A DNA stretch of 64,000 nucleotides from Cadophora sp. MPI-SDFR-AT-0126 (taxonomy: Eukaryota; Ascomycota; Leotiomycetes; Helotiales; Ploettnerulaceae): NCBI GenBank assembly GCA_020747065.1, contig JAGMVK010000001.1, positions 2,232,001 to 2,296,000 of the forward strand, read 5' to 3'. Of the stretch, positions 1 to 10,217 are shown piece by piece. The notes under the pieces are model-generated. The model saw only the letters and a program-made list of their open reading frames with translations. It did not search any database and was not told the DNA's origin. Position 1 is the first letter of the stretch, and each line of letters starts with the position of its first letter. The translations under genes and the position numbers were made by a program.

Positions 1-2131
1 CTCGGCAGATCAAACAGCAGAAATGATCATCTCAATCCGGAAGATAATTTGGAAGGCCCTACAAGAGCTCTTTGGCTTGGAAGTATCCCACCATCGACTA
101 CAGTTTCGACCCTCATGGAAATGTTCAAGGCACATGGTCCAATTATCTCAGCTCGTGTTCTTACCCACAAGAATTGCGGTTTCGTCAACTTCGAGCGTCT
201 CGAGAGTGCAATGTCTGCAAAGCAATCGATGAATGGTACTGAAATTTTCCCTGGAGCTGGACCTGTACGAATCAATTTCGCTAAGCCTCCTTCTCCCTCT
301 GGAACCCCTGGTCCTGATGGAACTTTCCCATCGCCAAGCCCTGATCCATTCAAGGAGAATGGCGTCAATGGCGATGCAGGCGTGATTTCCCGACCAGGAA
401 CTGCTCCTTTGACGATCCCAGCTCTTCCAGACATGAAGTCGGAGATTTTGAAGATTGTTTCCGAGTTTGGTGCTACTCCAGAGGACAAGATCAAGATCAC
501 CCGTAGTCTTGAGTCTGCCATTGGATTCAAGGGCTATCAATCCGAGATCCCCGCCATCCCTGAACCCTCTCACAACAGAATTCATGATGCTCCCAAGCTT
601 CGTGATATCAGAAAACGGATCGATAATCAAAGCTGGTCACAGGCAGAGATTGAGAATATCGCCACTGAGATGCTGCCAGAGATTGCGGAGCTATCCTCTG
701 ATTACCTCGGCAACACGGTTGTTCAGAAATTGTTTGAACATTGCTCGGATGAGATGAGGGATGCTATGCTGACCGAGATTGCTCCTCATATGGCTGAGAT
801 TGGCGTTCATAAGAACGGTACATGGGCTGCCCAGAAAATTATTGATGTTTGCAAGACTCCCAAGCAGATGGGCATGATCATCAAGAACCTCCAGCCATAC
901 ACCGTCCCGCTCTTCCTCGATCAGTACGGAAACTACGTCCTCCAATGCTGCTTAAAGTTCGGATCTCCATTCAACGATTTCATCTTCGAATCAATGCTCA
1001 GTCAAATGTGGGAGATTGCCCAGGGACGATATGGTGCCCGAGCTATGCGAGCTTGTCTTGAAAGTCACCACTCTACCAAGGAACAACAACGAATGCTTGC
1101 CGCTGCGATTGCCCTTCACAGTGTCCAACTGGCTACCAATGCCAATGGTGCTCTGCTCTTGACCTGGTTCCTGGATACCTGCACATTCCCCCAACGCCGT
1201 ACCGTTCTGGCTCCCCAGCTCGTGCCTAATCTCGTACACCTATGTACTCACAAAGTTGCGTATCTTACAGTTCTCAAGGTTATCAATCAGAAGCTGGAGG
1301 CCGATGCCCGGGATACCATCCTCCAGGCATTGTTCTTCTCTAAGAACGACGAGACACTCGAAGCAATCCTTTCCGACCACGCGTGTGGTGCTACCTTGAT
1401 CTTCAAAGTCTTGACAACACCATTCTTCGATGAGTCCATTCGATCAGATGTTGTTGAGAATGTCCGAAATGTTCTCATCAGACTCAAGGCTCAACCTGCT
1501 CAAGGATACAAGAGATTGATGGATGAAGTTGGACTCTCTACTCGAAATGGAAGCACTGGGCCTCGTGAACCATCCAGCCATTCGAACGATCGTCAAAGAC
1601 CTGGATCGAATCACAGTCAAGCTCATATCGCTCCACAATACGGGAATCAATTCTTCCCTCAAATGCCACAACCTGGATTTGATATGGGTATGCAGAGAAC
1701 CGACAGCATGGACTCGAATCTTGGATACCAATACGGTGTTCAGCCTCAATTGTTTAATCCAACTGTTCAGATTCCTCCTATCAACGTGCAGCAACTTCAA
1801 TACCAACAATCTCTACTTGCACGAGCGGCTCCTCAGATGAACAACTTCTACCCACCCATGCAATCTGGATTTGGATACAGCAGTCCATCTATTGAGAATT
1901 ATCGCAACCAGACCCCCATTCAACCACCGCAGCCTCAGCCAAGTCCAATGTTGAGTGGAAATGCATTCGGTCCACCTGGATTTGGAAATATTGGACTGGG
2001 GTATGGATATGCCGGGATGGGTATGCAAGGAATGGGATACATGCAGCAGGAACAACAAGTCAACTCCAGACGAGGAAGGGTATGTTATTCTAATCAACTG
2101 TCTGGATCTCACTAACATTTACCAGAGATGA
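1..2131 (+). CDS. PUF-family (Jsn1/Puf1-2-like) RNA-binding protein with RRM, 5' partial
   Basis: Predicted post-transcriptional regulator that binds mRNA 3' UTRs. The frame is open from base 1, so the N-terminus lies off the left edge; the TTG near 49 is not a credible start. The visible part has an RRM at about residues 19-98 of the fragment (RNP2-like LWLGSI, RNP1-like NCGFVNFE), a linker, then Pumilio-type helical repeats at about 225-490 (for example GNTVVQKLFEHC and YGNYVLQCCLKF). The tail is rich in Q, P, G and M. RRM plus PUF repeats is the architecture of the Jsn1/Puf1 and Puf2 group. Read straight through, the frame stops at 2113-2115, but a good intron (donor GTATGT at 2080, branch CTAAC, acceptor CAG ending 2125) lies across that point. 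Splicing gives a last exon of six bases, 2126-2131, encoding Arg and stop, so the protein ends RRGRR. The family is clear; the exact gene identity is inferred. Confidence 0.9.
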
Positions 2132-3508
2132 TTGTAACAAACGCTTGATTTATAGGGGTAAAAGGAGTTCATATTTTCATTTTTCTTCGGCTTCTGGTAC
2201 AGGTGTTCAATATGGAAATATACATTTTTTCTCGGCTTGGGATCTTCTGCTTGCAGGATCCGGCATGCTGCCATTTATACAAAAATAAAGTCATAGGCTC
2301 AGCTCGACTGCGACGGCGGCAACTTACACTGGGCTGTTGGTTGCGGGAAATATGTTCGTGTATACATTTGCGAAGGACTGCTGTGCTGGACTGGATCGCT
2401 TGTTATATGAGTGTGTTTTGCACGACTCGTCCTGGAGATGAAGGAAGGAATGGACGGGTCTGGATTTGATGGCTTTGAGGGCTTTGTGTTGGGGGTACAT
2501 GGATATGGATAAGGAATATGGGATGTGGATGTGAGAAATGGATGGACTGGAAGGAGGCATTAGATAGAAGAAGAGGAAGAAGAAGAAGATAGGAAGCAGC
2601 AATGTCAAAAAGTCATGAATAGATATTTGTCTTTCTCTTCCGAGGCGATGTGAGGTGAGCTGACTGATTGTGGGGAAGTTTGGCGGTAACGGGGAGGAGG
2701 TTTGGACAACGTCCCGGGACGTTGACTTGCTTGACGACTGCCAGGTGCCTGCTGCGCGTCGGTGGCTATTTCTGTTTGACGCCTGCCTCAATTTAAGTAG
2801 CCCCAACAAATGTCTTCATCAGGATTAGGAGCCAATCACAACACACCTCGCCTCAAGCTTCAGGAGTTCAGGGAGGGGGAGCAAATGCCTCCAGTCCGGG
2901 GAAGTCTATTTGAGATTTTGTTAGGCGTTGGCTTCACCACGCGTGGCTAAGATCTTGGACATGGAGATGGAAACGTCTGTTGACGACATGAACGTCGGAG
3001 AAGCGAGGCTTTATGGTCTAGTGCTAATTGTCGAGACAAGAGAGCTAAATTATCTTGAAGAACGTCAAGTCTGGAGGACTCATCTTTCTGAGACTTTTTC
3101 CCCCCTCTTGAGCCCTTGTATAGAATGTGCGGCCATTTTCCTGCGAATAGATGGTGCATCTGATGCCGTGCACAGCCTTTGTTGACATTGACCTTAAGCG
3201 ATGATTCTCCTAGTAAACAACAGGTATGAAATAGCTGTTGGTATTATAGCCGCCATATATAACGGACAGGAGTTGTTGAAATTGCTGGTCGATTAGATAC
3301 ATTCAAAGGAGAGCCCACAGCCTCGCAGGGCTCAGCCTCGTCGGCACACCCCTGATATGATATGACGTCGAGGCCACTATCGCCAAAATAAATACCACGC
3401 TAGTGATTATCTCACGATCGCCTCACCTTCCTTTTTGCTTTTCTCCTTCAAGATCGATACCACCAACACCATCGCTATCACCATCACCAGCCCCAACGCC
3501 AGATCAAA
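2132..3508. other. Intergenic region, PUF gene 3' flank and RGG-gene promoter
   Basis: No convincing gene. A 161-codon reverse frame at 2324-2809 is low-complexity (poly-Phe, Ser/His-rich) and reflects a purine-rich stretch. The last 100 bases before 3509 are a C/A-rich leader typical of fungal 5' UTRs. A near-CRE (TGACGTCG) lies at about 3363. Confidence 0.6.
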
Positions 3509-4645
3509 ATGGCGCCAGAAAGCAAAGATGATGAGTGGAAGGTGAAGGAGTACGACGATGATTACGTTGACCTCGACGAGGTAAAAGAAGCACCGGAAGA
3601 TGGGACTATGCAGACTGCGGAGGACCAGACTTCTGGGAAGAGATCTGTGAAGGGGACAGCTGAGAATCTGCAGGAGGCGGAACGACTCACTTCAACAGAT
3701 GGATTGGTGGAAGGAATAGAAAGCTTCTCGACCAGGGATATGCGACCAGACCGTCATACCAACGAGGTTGACATCAAAGAGGAAGAGAACGATCTCGCAA
3801 ATCTCGACGATGAGGATCTACCCGCAAAGCACAAGAAGCTATCATCTACCAACACATCTCAGCGAGCCCCGACCAGTGCTTCTCAAGCCACACGAGGCGG
3901 TCACCAGAATGGTGATGCTCTTCGTGGACGAGGTGGCCAGCAGAACGCCGGTCCCCAACGAGTCAAGCCAGAGGTCGATGCCCAGTCAGTTAAGCAAGAG
4001 GGTACTGGATCAAAGCCATTGAAATCAAGCAAAAAGCGTAGTCGTGATGAAAGTAAGGGGTATACAACTTCGAATAAGCGTCAACAGATGGGATTCATCC
4101 GCGAGACGCCTTAAGAACGCGAGTTTCGAGAAGCGCAGAGTCAACTTCGTGAGGCAGAAATAGCCGCACAGGAAGCTGCTATCATCCAACAACAGCAAAG
4201 CCTTCATACTCTACATACCCAAACTGAGCTGCAGCTTGCCAGGCTTCGAATGGAAATAATCGGCGGGGCAATGTTGCAAAGTGGACAAAACTTTGCTCAA
4301 GGATATAGCCAGCCGCAGAACCAGAACTATTGCAAATCAGTTTCTTACGGCAGCCGACTTCAGAATCGGAGCTATTCCGATTCAACTTTTCGCGGCGGTC
4401 AACCTCAAACTCAGACCGAGAATTATTCTAGTTCAGGTCCTTACGGCGACCAATCCTATCGGCAACCCCATCACCTATCTCAAAAGCAGGGTGGCGTCAA
4501 CATACAGCCAAGTCCCATTCAACCTGCCCAGACTGGTCGGGGAGGCGGACAAGGTGAACATGGACGTGGAGTCAGAAGTGGACGCAGAGGTTGGTCGCAT
4601 CGCCCATATAGAGGTCGTGGCCGTGGTGGTGGACGAGGCCATTGA
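3509..4645 (+). CDS. Disordered charged protein with C-terminal RGG tail, interrupted by one in-frame TAA
   Basis: No known family recognised. It starts at an ATG in good context (CAAAATGG) after a typical leader. The first 201 codons are acidic/lysine-rich and disordered (KKRSRDESK near the end), then stop at TAA 4112-4114. The same frame continues open directly after the stop for 177 codons: a short E/Q/A-rich coiled-coil-like segment (about 4115-4250), a Q/S/Y-rich middle and a Gly/Arg tail with RGRGRGGGRGH before TGA/TAG at about 4643. Composition and frame match across the TAA, so this looks like one gene of about 378 residues. The stop could be a real nonsense mutation, a readthrough stop or a sequence error. 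A weak intron (GTAAGG at 4053 to AG at 4130, 78 nt, in frame) would also remove it, but it lacks a good branch site. The RGG tail suggests RNA binding; that is inference. Confidence 0.6.
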
Positions 4646-5675
4646 GAGTCAAGTTCACAATGGATAAGGATCTGACTAGACTCTGTCCCTAGATTAGAGA
4701 CGTTCTAGCAGACCCAGTCCAAACCAAGTCCAAATGTAGTGGGGGCACTGACTGATTGACTTGCTAGATTGGCGAGACATCTCTCAGTGCCAACGTGCAC
4801 TACAACATTTTACAAAGTTCTTTTTCCTTTTTCCTCAAATCAAATGTATTTAATCGTCGAAATTTCCGTGTATGACAGTGACAGACATCGTGACAAACTT
4901 GAGCGATTTTGTTCTCGAACAGGAATCAAATGCAGGAGCCAAGGAATCTCTCGCTTGACATTCAGAGCAAAGTAAACATGGAGGTCATGGGAGTTCGCCT
5001 TTGCTGCTGCTAAAGTTGTTACCGCTGTTGCCGAGACATTTTCGGAAATCAGATACTGTATTTTTCGGTTATCGTAAAGATATCACCTTCTCACTGTCGC
5101 CAAATTTTTATTTATCTCCCGCACAACTCTAACTTTCAAGTTGCACTTGAGGCCTACCCGTATCGTTCTTATCTAAATCACTTTCTTGATTACCGAGATG
5201 AAAATCCTTGTAGTTTAAGAATCGTTCTTCTTTTCTTGTTCTAAAGGGAAATTTTGTTGGTTCCCTTTGCCACCAAGAAAACCAATGTGCTGCTGCTGAG
5301 ATCCTCGAACCATCGGCAGAATCTGGACTCTTGCTAATCTCCCGGAAGCCCTGCGACTCCTCGTACCGCCGGGCTCTCGAATTGTCAAAACCGAAAGTCA
5401 AGAGAGTATGCAGAAGTCACTCGTCATCAACATCACTCGTCATCAACCTCCCACCTGCGTTCCTGGCATTCAATAATGCAGTTTTCGCCGACCGAAACTT
5501 TTCCAGTCACAGACCAGACATTTCTATGCGAAATGGTGTCTACTTCCAAAAATACTTTGGTAGACTTTCTAGCTTGTATCACCACCACCATTTACCTTCA
5601 TCTCAACATGATTCCCCTTCTCGCTACTTTCGTTCTCGACTTCCTCCACTCTCGCGAAGTGTCTCCCTCTATTGT
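4646..5675. other. Intergenic region between RGG gene and 2EXR-like gene
   Basis: Frames at 5331-5786 and 5476-5781 on the plus strand are low-complexity and partly antisense to the next gene, so I do not call them. A direct repeat of about 16 bases (ATCACTCGTCATCAAC) occurs twice near 5420-5450. Otherwise I see nothing. Confidence 0.5.
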
Positions 5676-6542
5676 TTACAATATCAACCTAGCGTCTGGC
5701 TTAATGAATTTCGAATCTGCACTCGTTCGAGGACACTCCCCTTTTCCCATGTACAGGTATCTCGTATCTGTTCCCATATGAAGTGACAAGCTCCATAGGT
5801 CTAGGCACACATTTGTCAGGACCGCAGTATGGAGTGGTAGAAGTCTTGCAAGGCCGGCTCGAGTGGAAAATTTCCGACGGTCGGTCTTGAAATGACCTTC
5901 GATCTTGACCCTTGTTAGAAAGGCAACGTTCTTTCGGCCGACAATGCTGCAGAACCGAAAGAACGAGTCCTCGTAAATGAACTTTGGCTGCCATCCCTTC
6001 TTGAATAATTGATCAATTGCTTTCGCAGTCTCTTCTATGGTCTGCGGACTGCCGTTTGGATGAGGAAGGCCAGGAATGCGCCATCGAGTTTGCCGAAACT
6101 TGGCTTTCTCCTCCGCAGTCCATGGGTATCCACAGGAAGCATCGCCTCTGGCGTCGAAAGCGAAAGTATTGCCACCATATAGGACTTGCGTGTTCTCTTC
6201 TTCAATTTGTTTGCATGTGAGCAAAAAGGTCAAACCGCTGATTGATGTCACAGCTTCGACCCTCCTATTCGCGATACGGATTCCTAGACCTTCTCCCTTC
6301 AGAATCCGGTGCTCGGTCTTCTCTTTCGTGATTTCATTGATTGTCACCGGCGGCTCGATTTCACTGCTCCGTGGCCAAGCCCCCGCAATCACGTAAAAGG
6401 CCAAGCCGGCTTACAAATTCAAAAGTCTAACCTCAAACTCGTAAAGAATTTCGATCACTCCACTTACACACCCGAAAACTGTCACCTTATAAGGATATTC
6501 TGCCAAGTCCAGATCGCATCCTGGCCTAGCTCGCTGGTACAT
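5676..6542 (-). CDS. 2EXR/F-box-like fungal protein, N-terminus unresolved, in-frame TAA
   Basis: The core (codons from about 6404 down to 5676) contains LTFLLTCKQIEEENTQVLYG followed by NTFAF, the signature of the large fungal 2EXR/DUF7730-type group of F-box-like proteins of unknown function. No ATG starts the 242-codon open stretch; its first codon is TTG. Read upstream in the same frame, there is one TAA at 6411-6413, then 43 more open codons back to an ATG at 6540-6542. This upstream part includes FEVRLLNL, which loosely resembles the EVRLxIY start of the family. The TAA lies inside a donor-like TTTGTAAGC, so an intron here may remove it, but I could not find a convincing acceptor. The gene may therefore be intact with an unresolved first intron, or inactivated. 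The end is also short for the family, so a further 3' intron is possible. Confidence 0.5.
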
Positions 6543-6571
6543 ATCCACATCTCAACCCGTTATAAGGATAT
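6487..6571 (+). repeat. Two-part TTATAAGGATAT element, copy 1
   Basis: TTATAAGGATAT at 6487-6498 is followed by TCTGCCAAG; a second TTATAAGGATAT lies at 6560-6571 and runs into the palindrome AAGGATATCCTT (6564-6575). The same two-part arrangement recurs at 8831-8905. It ends 241 bases before the ATG of the 6813 gene and overlaps the upstream part of the reverse-strand 2EXR-like frame. Confidence 0.6.
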
Positions 6572-6812
6572 CCTTCCGGTCTTCTGTTCATGCAATTGCT
6601 GCAACTCAACACAATGCCATCGTAACCAACTCAGCCCACATCATTTTAACTACAGTACGATTTGACGTACTCGCCCACTTTCCACATGCCCGTAAGGGAT
6701 GAACGTTTTTTCTAGAGGTACCTTACTGTATCTACCAGTTCAATTTTAAAGTGCTTCAATTTGAAAGCCTAATTTCTGGGTAGATAACTCAATCAACCAA
6801 AATCTGCAGAGC

Positions 6813-8111
6813 ATGAGTGCTACTCGGACTTCCATCCCTCTCTCGCAGCGCGCTGCGCTGCGCCATTACTACCAGACAACTGATCCCAAACCTACTCATT
6901 CCGCTTTGAGAGAATGGTTCAGCTCTCAATTCGGTCACGAGATCAGTCAGTCCATTGTTAGTCGAAGCTTAGGTAACAGCTTCGCTTGGCTTGATGCCTG
7001 CTTTTCTTCAGTCTCCGGATATCGTACGCGATATTGTCAATGGCCATGGCTTGAAAGGCTGCTCACGGACTGGCTTCAGGAATTGGAGGGTCGATCTAGT
7101 AGAGTCTCAAACGAGATCATTGGAGCTAAAGCCAAACAGCTATGGGAACAATCAGACAAAACCCTGGGTCAACCGACGCCCAGTTTCTCTACCGGCTGGG
7201 TTGTCAAGTTTAGACGACGACACAAAATGCGGCTTCAATCCTCCCCAGACCAACACCACCTCACAGTAACACGATCACGAGGTCGAATATCTGTTTCACT
7301 CTCACACGGTACCGCGGTGGACACATCTCAGCAATCTTCTCCCGCGTCTCTGTCCAAGTCAAAAGAATCTTCGTCTATGTCTGAAGCAGTGACAATTATC
7401 CGTTCTAATAAGAGCGCCAGTCTCAATCCCGAGATTAATTCATCGCCGACGCTTACCTTCTCTTCTGACCACCTCATTCACTTGATCCAACACAATGTCC
7501 AACGGGCCTTGATGACCAATAAGTCTCTACTTTCCTCGGCAACAGTCAAACTGGCGGCGTCGGGATCCATGGAGTTCATCAAGCAATTTCCAACAAAAAT
7601 TTGTGGTGGCTTGACAATTACCCGTCCTCTTGCCAACCGACCAATGCCTGATTCATTATATCCGACGAAATTACAGATGGACTGTGCCCATACCGAGTGG
7701 ATTAACTCGTTTCCTTTCCCGCGATTCCGAGACAATCTGATTACGAGAGGTGTACACTTTGTGCCGGAAGATTTGTTTTGTGCACTCTTTGGGGACATAT
7801 ATCCAGATTATACTGCCCCAATATTGAGCAAGAATGGATGTACATCACATTTGCTTGACTCTTCATCAATACCTCTGTTAGGTGCGGAGAGCTGGGGCAT
7901 TAATATCGAGCAAACTGAAGATGAGGATGATTATACAGCTGGGCGCGAAGGCCTCATTTCCTGGGGTGATCCATGGGTAGTACAAAACTGGGAAGTCACG
8001 CCGGGGTTTCTGAAGAGTTGGGGCTGGGCTTTGGAAGGGTGCGATGATCTGATCCAAGCCAGTAATCGGTGGCGTGCATCGAGAAATGAGAAGCCAATAA
8101 CTTACATGTGA
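6813..8111 (+). CDS. Transcription-factor-like fusion: Abp1/CENP-B-type DNA-binding domain + DUF3425
   Basis: A 432-residue single-exon protein. Residues about 5-62 match the Abp1 N-terminal helix-turn-helix (SQRAALRHYYQ, EISQSIVSRSLG, FAWLDA). Residues about 75-140 match the Tc5/CENP-B-type second helix-turn-helix (WPWLERLLTDWLQ, TGWVVKFRRRH). Together they form the bipartite DNA-binding unit of pogo/Tigger-type transposases and CENP-B. No DDE transposase core follows. After a Ser-rich linker, residues about 225-425 match DUF3425 (HLIHLIQHNVQRAL, WINSFPFPRFRDNLI, WGDPW, FLKSWGWALEGC, NRWR), a domain normally found behind fungal bZIP regions. So a transposase-derived DNA-binding domain appears to replace the bZIP. 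A possible 39-nt intron at 6973-7011 was considered, but the sequence inside it aligns with the family, so the frame is kept. Function is inferred: nuclear, sequence-specific regulator. Confidence 0.85.
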   Translation: MSATRTSIPLSQRAALRHYYQTTDPKPTHSALREWFSSQFGHEISQSIVSRSLGNSFAWLDACFSSVSGYRTRYCQWPWLERLLTDWLQELEGRSSRVSNEIIGAKAKQLWEQSDKTLGQPTPSFSTGWVVKFRRRHKMRLQSSPDQHHLTVTRSRGRISVSLSHGTAVDTSQQSSPASLSKSKESSSMSEAVTIIRSNKSASLNPEINSSPTLTFSSDHLIHLIQHNVQRALMTNKSLLSSATVKLAASGSMEFIKQFPTKICGGLTITRPLANRPMPDSLYPTKLQMDCAHTEWINSFPFPRFRDNLITRGVHFVPEDLFCALFGDIYPDYTAPILSKNGCTSHLLDSSSIPLLGAESWGINIEQTEDEDDYTAGREGLISWGDPWVVQNWEVTPGFLKSWGWALEGCDDLIQASNRWRASRNEKPITYM

Positions 8112-9215
8112 TATGGATAATTTAGCTGCCTAGGGCCTTCAGACACGCTATTCGATCAAACAGCCCAGCTCGCTTGTGAATTCTCTCCTTCGCGGTTGTT
8201 GTCAATGCTTTATTCTTCCTTTTCGGGGTAGGCTTGCGCTTTTGTTCGAGGATTATCTCAGTGGTGCCCATGTACTGCTGGCTTCGTTGAGACTATCTTT
8301 GCCTCGAGAGTTACTAGAATATCCAAATCTTGAGTTCCGGACGATGAATCTGAGCGGGTCGTACGCTCGACCCAAAATGCCCTATCATCTCGTTCTCTTC
8401 GCACAACTACGTTATCAATGTCGAATCCAAAAGCTAAACGATGAACTGATTGATAAATTATGTGGGGGCAAATCTCTGGCACGTTCAAGTGCCTCCAAAG
8501 TTCCCAACTTGGTCCCATTTCACGCGACCAGGCATTTCTGGCCTATTCTTCGCACTGCTTACGGAATTTAATTGTGCTAGAAAGAGTCAGTGCACACGAA
8601 TATCCCAATGGTGAGCCACACAGGTCAAGCCAGTTTGGACTCTGAAAGTTGGCATGACATCTTGAGGCATCGCGAAATCGGCTATGGGTTCGGAACGGAC
8701 ACAGTGCCCAGCTCTTTCCTGACAAATTCCATGCTGCATTCTGAAGCAATCGGACCTTTCTAGACTAGTGTCCGTGATTGCGCAGCAATACAACCTAGGA
8801 TGCCACATGCCGATGGAACAAGAGTCACGCTATTAGGATATTTGCCAAGGCCAATCCCCACGCTAGCTTACTTCCCTTCTTCTATGTTCCCTGTTATAAG
8901 GATATACCAAAGTTCTAAAAGCCGACACGATTATCAACATCCATATGTTTGCACTACAATTGGATGGAGCGATAGATTGTCAATCCTAGTAAGTGCGTAA
9001 AGTCTAAACCTGGCGCTAGTTAAACATTGGGACGTTCAGTAATCCACATATGTGTGAAAGGGATGAAGGCTCCGAAAATTCTGAGTGGCCGATGCAACAA
9101 GAATTACTTAAATGGTTGATCCGTCCTTCCTAAAGCCAAATCCAAAAGCTCGTCAGAATCAAATTTTCCTCGCAATCTTTCAGCTCCAAGTCTTCAAGTC
9201 TTTTGTTTCATCAGC
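8112..9215. other. Intergenic region with possible transcription-factor relic and repeat copy 2
   Basis: A 131-codon open frame at 8176-8571 (no good start) contains MPYHLVLFAQLRYQCRIQ, vaguely like the middle of a fungal transcription-factor domain; I cannot confirm this. The repeat at 8831-8905 lies here. The last 100 bases are a leader for the SDR gene. Confidence 0.4.
8831..8905 (+). repeat. Two-part TTATAAGGATAT element, copy 2
   Basis: TATTAGGATAT at 8831-8841 followed by TTGCCAAGG, then TTATAAGGATAT at 8894-8905. Order and spacing resemble copy 1 (63 bases between the two motifs here, 73 there). It ends 310 bases before the ATG of the SDR gene. Confidence 0.6.
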
Positions 9216-10217
9216 ATGTCCCGATACGCAGAAGTCCATTTGAACCCTAGCGGCCCAGGGGATGCCCGTCCGACAGCCCTCCAAATCATTAAGGACGAAG
9301 GCGTAGCTGGGAAGCTAGTCGGGAAAGTCATCGTTATTACAGGCACTTCATCCGGCTTAGGGATCGAGACAGCTCGCGCTTTATCCTTAACAGGAGCAAG
9401 GCTCTTCTGTACGGCACGAGACCTTGATAAAGCCAAGACTGCTTTAGCCGGGATCCTCGATCGTGTTGAACTGATCGAGATGGATAATACTTCCTTAAGC
9501 AGCGTTCGTGCTGCTGCGAAAGAAGTTCTCCAGAAGTCCAACCAGCAAGTCAATATCCTGATCAACAACGCCGGGATTATGGCTCTTCCCAAGCTAGAGC
9601 ACACGAAGGATGGCTTTGAAATGCAGTTCGGAGTTAATCACTTGGCACACTTCTTGTTCTTTCAGCTATTGAAGCCGGCACTTCTTGCGAGCGCTAGCCC
9701 TGACTTCTCATCTCGAGTTGTTAACGTCTCCTCGTCTGCTCACCACGTAGCCACAATCAAAGAATCAGGAGACTACAACTTTGAGAAGACCGAGTATAAC
9801 GATTGGGTGGCATACGGGCAATCAAAGACAGCAAACATTTACATGGCGAACGAGATCGAACGCCGCTACGGATCGCGAGGACTTCACGCCACTAGTCTCC
9901 ATCCCGGCGGGATTTACACAGGGCTCATGCAGTTCGTCGATCCTGCGGTATTGGAAGGGATGTCAAAAGATGAAGCGTTAGCTAGGTCAATGAAGTCGCC
10001 CGAGCAAGGTGCCGCGACGACAGTATGGGCTGCTATTGGGAGAGAATGGGAGGACAAGGGAGGGGAATACCTTGCTGATTGCTCGAGACAAGTCCTTGGG
10101 AACGACAAGGGAGAGATCACCGGCCAGGGTTTTGCACCACATGCCTATGATCCCGAGAGAGAGTCCCGGCTCTGGAAAGATTCTTTGCAGATGGTGGGGC
10201 TGATGGACGATCAGTAG
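9216..10217 (+). CDS. Short-chain dehydrogenase/reductase (retinol-dehydrogenase/WWOX-like)
   Basis: A 333-residue single-exon classical SDR, predicted to oxidise or reduce an alcohol/carbonyl substrate with NAD(P)(H). The cofactor motif TGTSSGLG is at about residues 42-49, NNAG follows strand 4, the catalytic serine lies in VVNVSSSAHH and the catalytic pair is in YGQSK. Helix and strand order and the N-terminal extension match fungal RDH-like SDRs such as those near retinol dehydrogenase and WW-domain oxidoreductase. The start is the first ATG after a CT-rich leader. The substrate cannot be told from sequence. The gene stands alone; its neighbours do not suggest a pathway. Confidence 0.9.
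   Translation: MSRYAEVHLNPSGPGDARPTALQIIKDEGVAGKLVGKVIVITGTSSGLGIETARALSLTGARLFCTARDLDKAKTALAGILDRVELIEMDNTSLSSVRAAAKEVLQKSNQQVNILINNAGIMALPKLEHTKDGFEMQFGVNHLAHFLFFQLLKPALLASASPDFSSRVVNVSSSAHHVATIKESGDYNFEKTEYNDWVAYGQSKTANIYMANEIERRYGSRGLHATSLHPGGIYTGLMQFVDPAVLEGMSKDEALARSMKSPEQGAATTVWAAIGREWEDKGGEYLADCSRQVLGNDKGEITGQGFAPHAYDPERESRLWKDSLQMVGLMDDQ

Noticed and set aside
2324..2809. 161-codon reverse frame after the PUF gene
   Set aside because: Low complexity (poly-Phe, Ser/Pro/His-rich), no domain; it mirrors a purine-rich stretch of the plus strand.
5331..5786. Plus-strand frames opposite the 2EXR-like gene
   Set aside because: Low complexity (His runs, Ser/Arg-rich), no credible structure, partly antisense to a better-supported gene.
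6973..7011. Possible 39-nt intron (GTAACA to TTCTTCAG) in the CENP-B/DUF3425 gene
   Set aside because: Too short, in frame and without stops; the enclosed FAWLDA block aligns with the YAYLD-type motif of the family.
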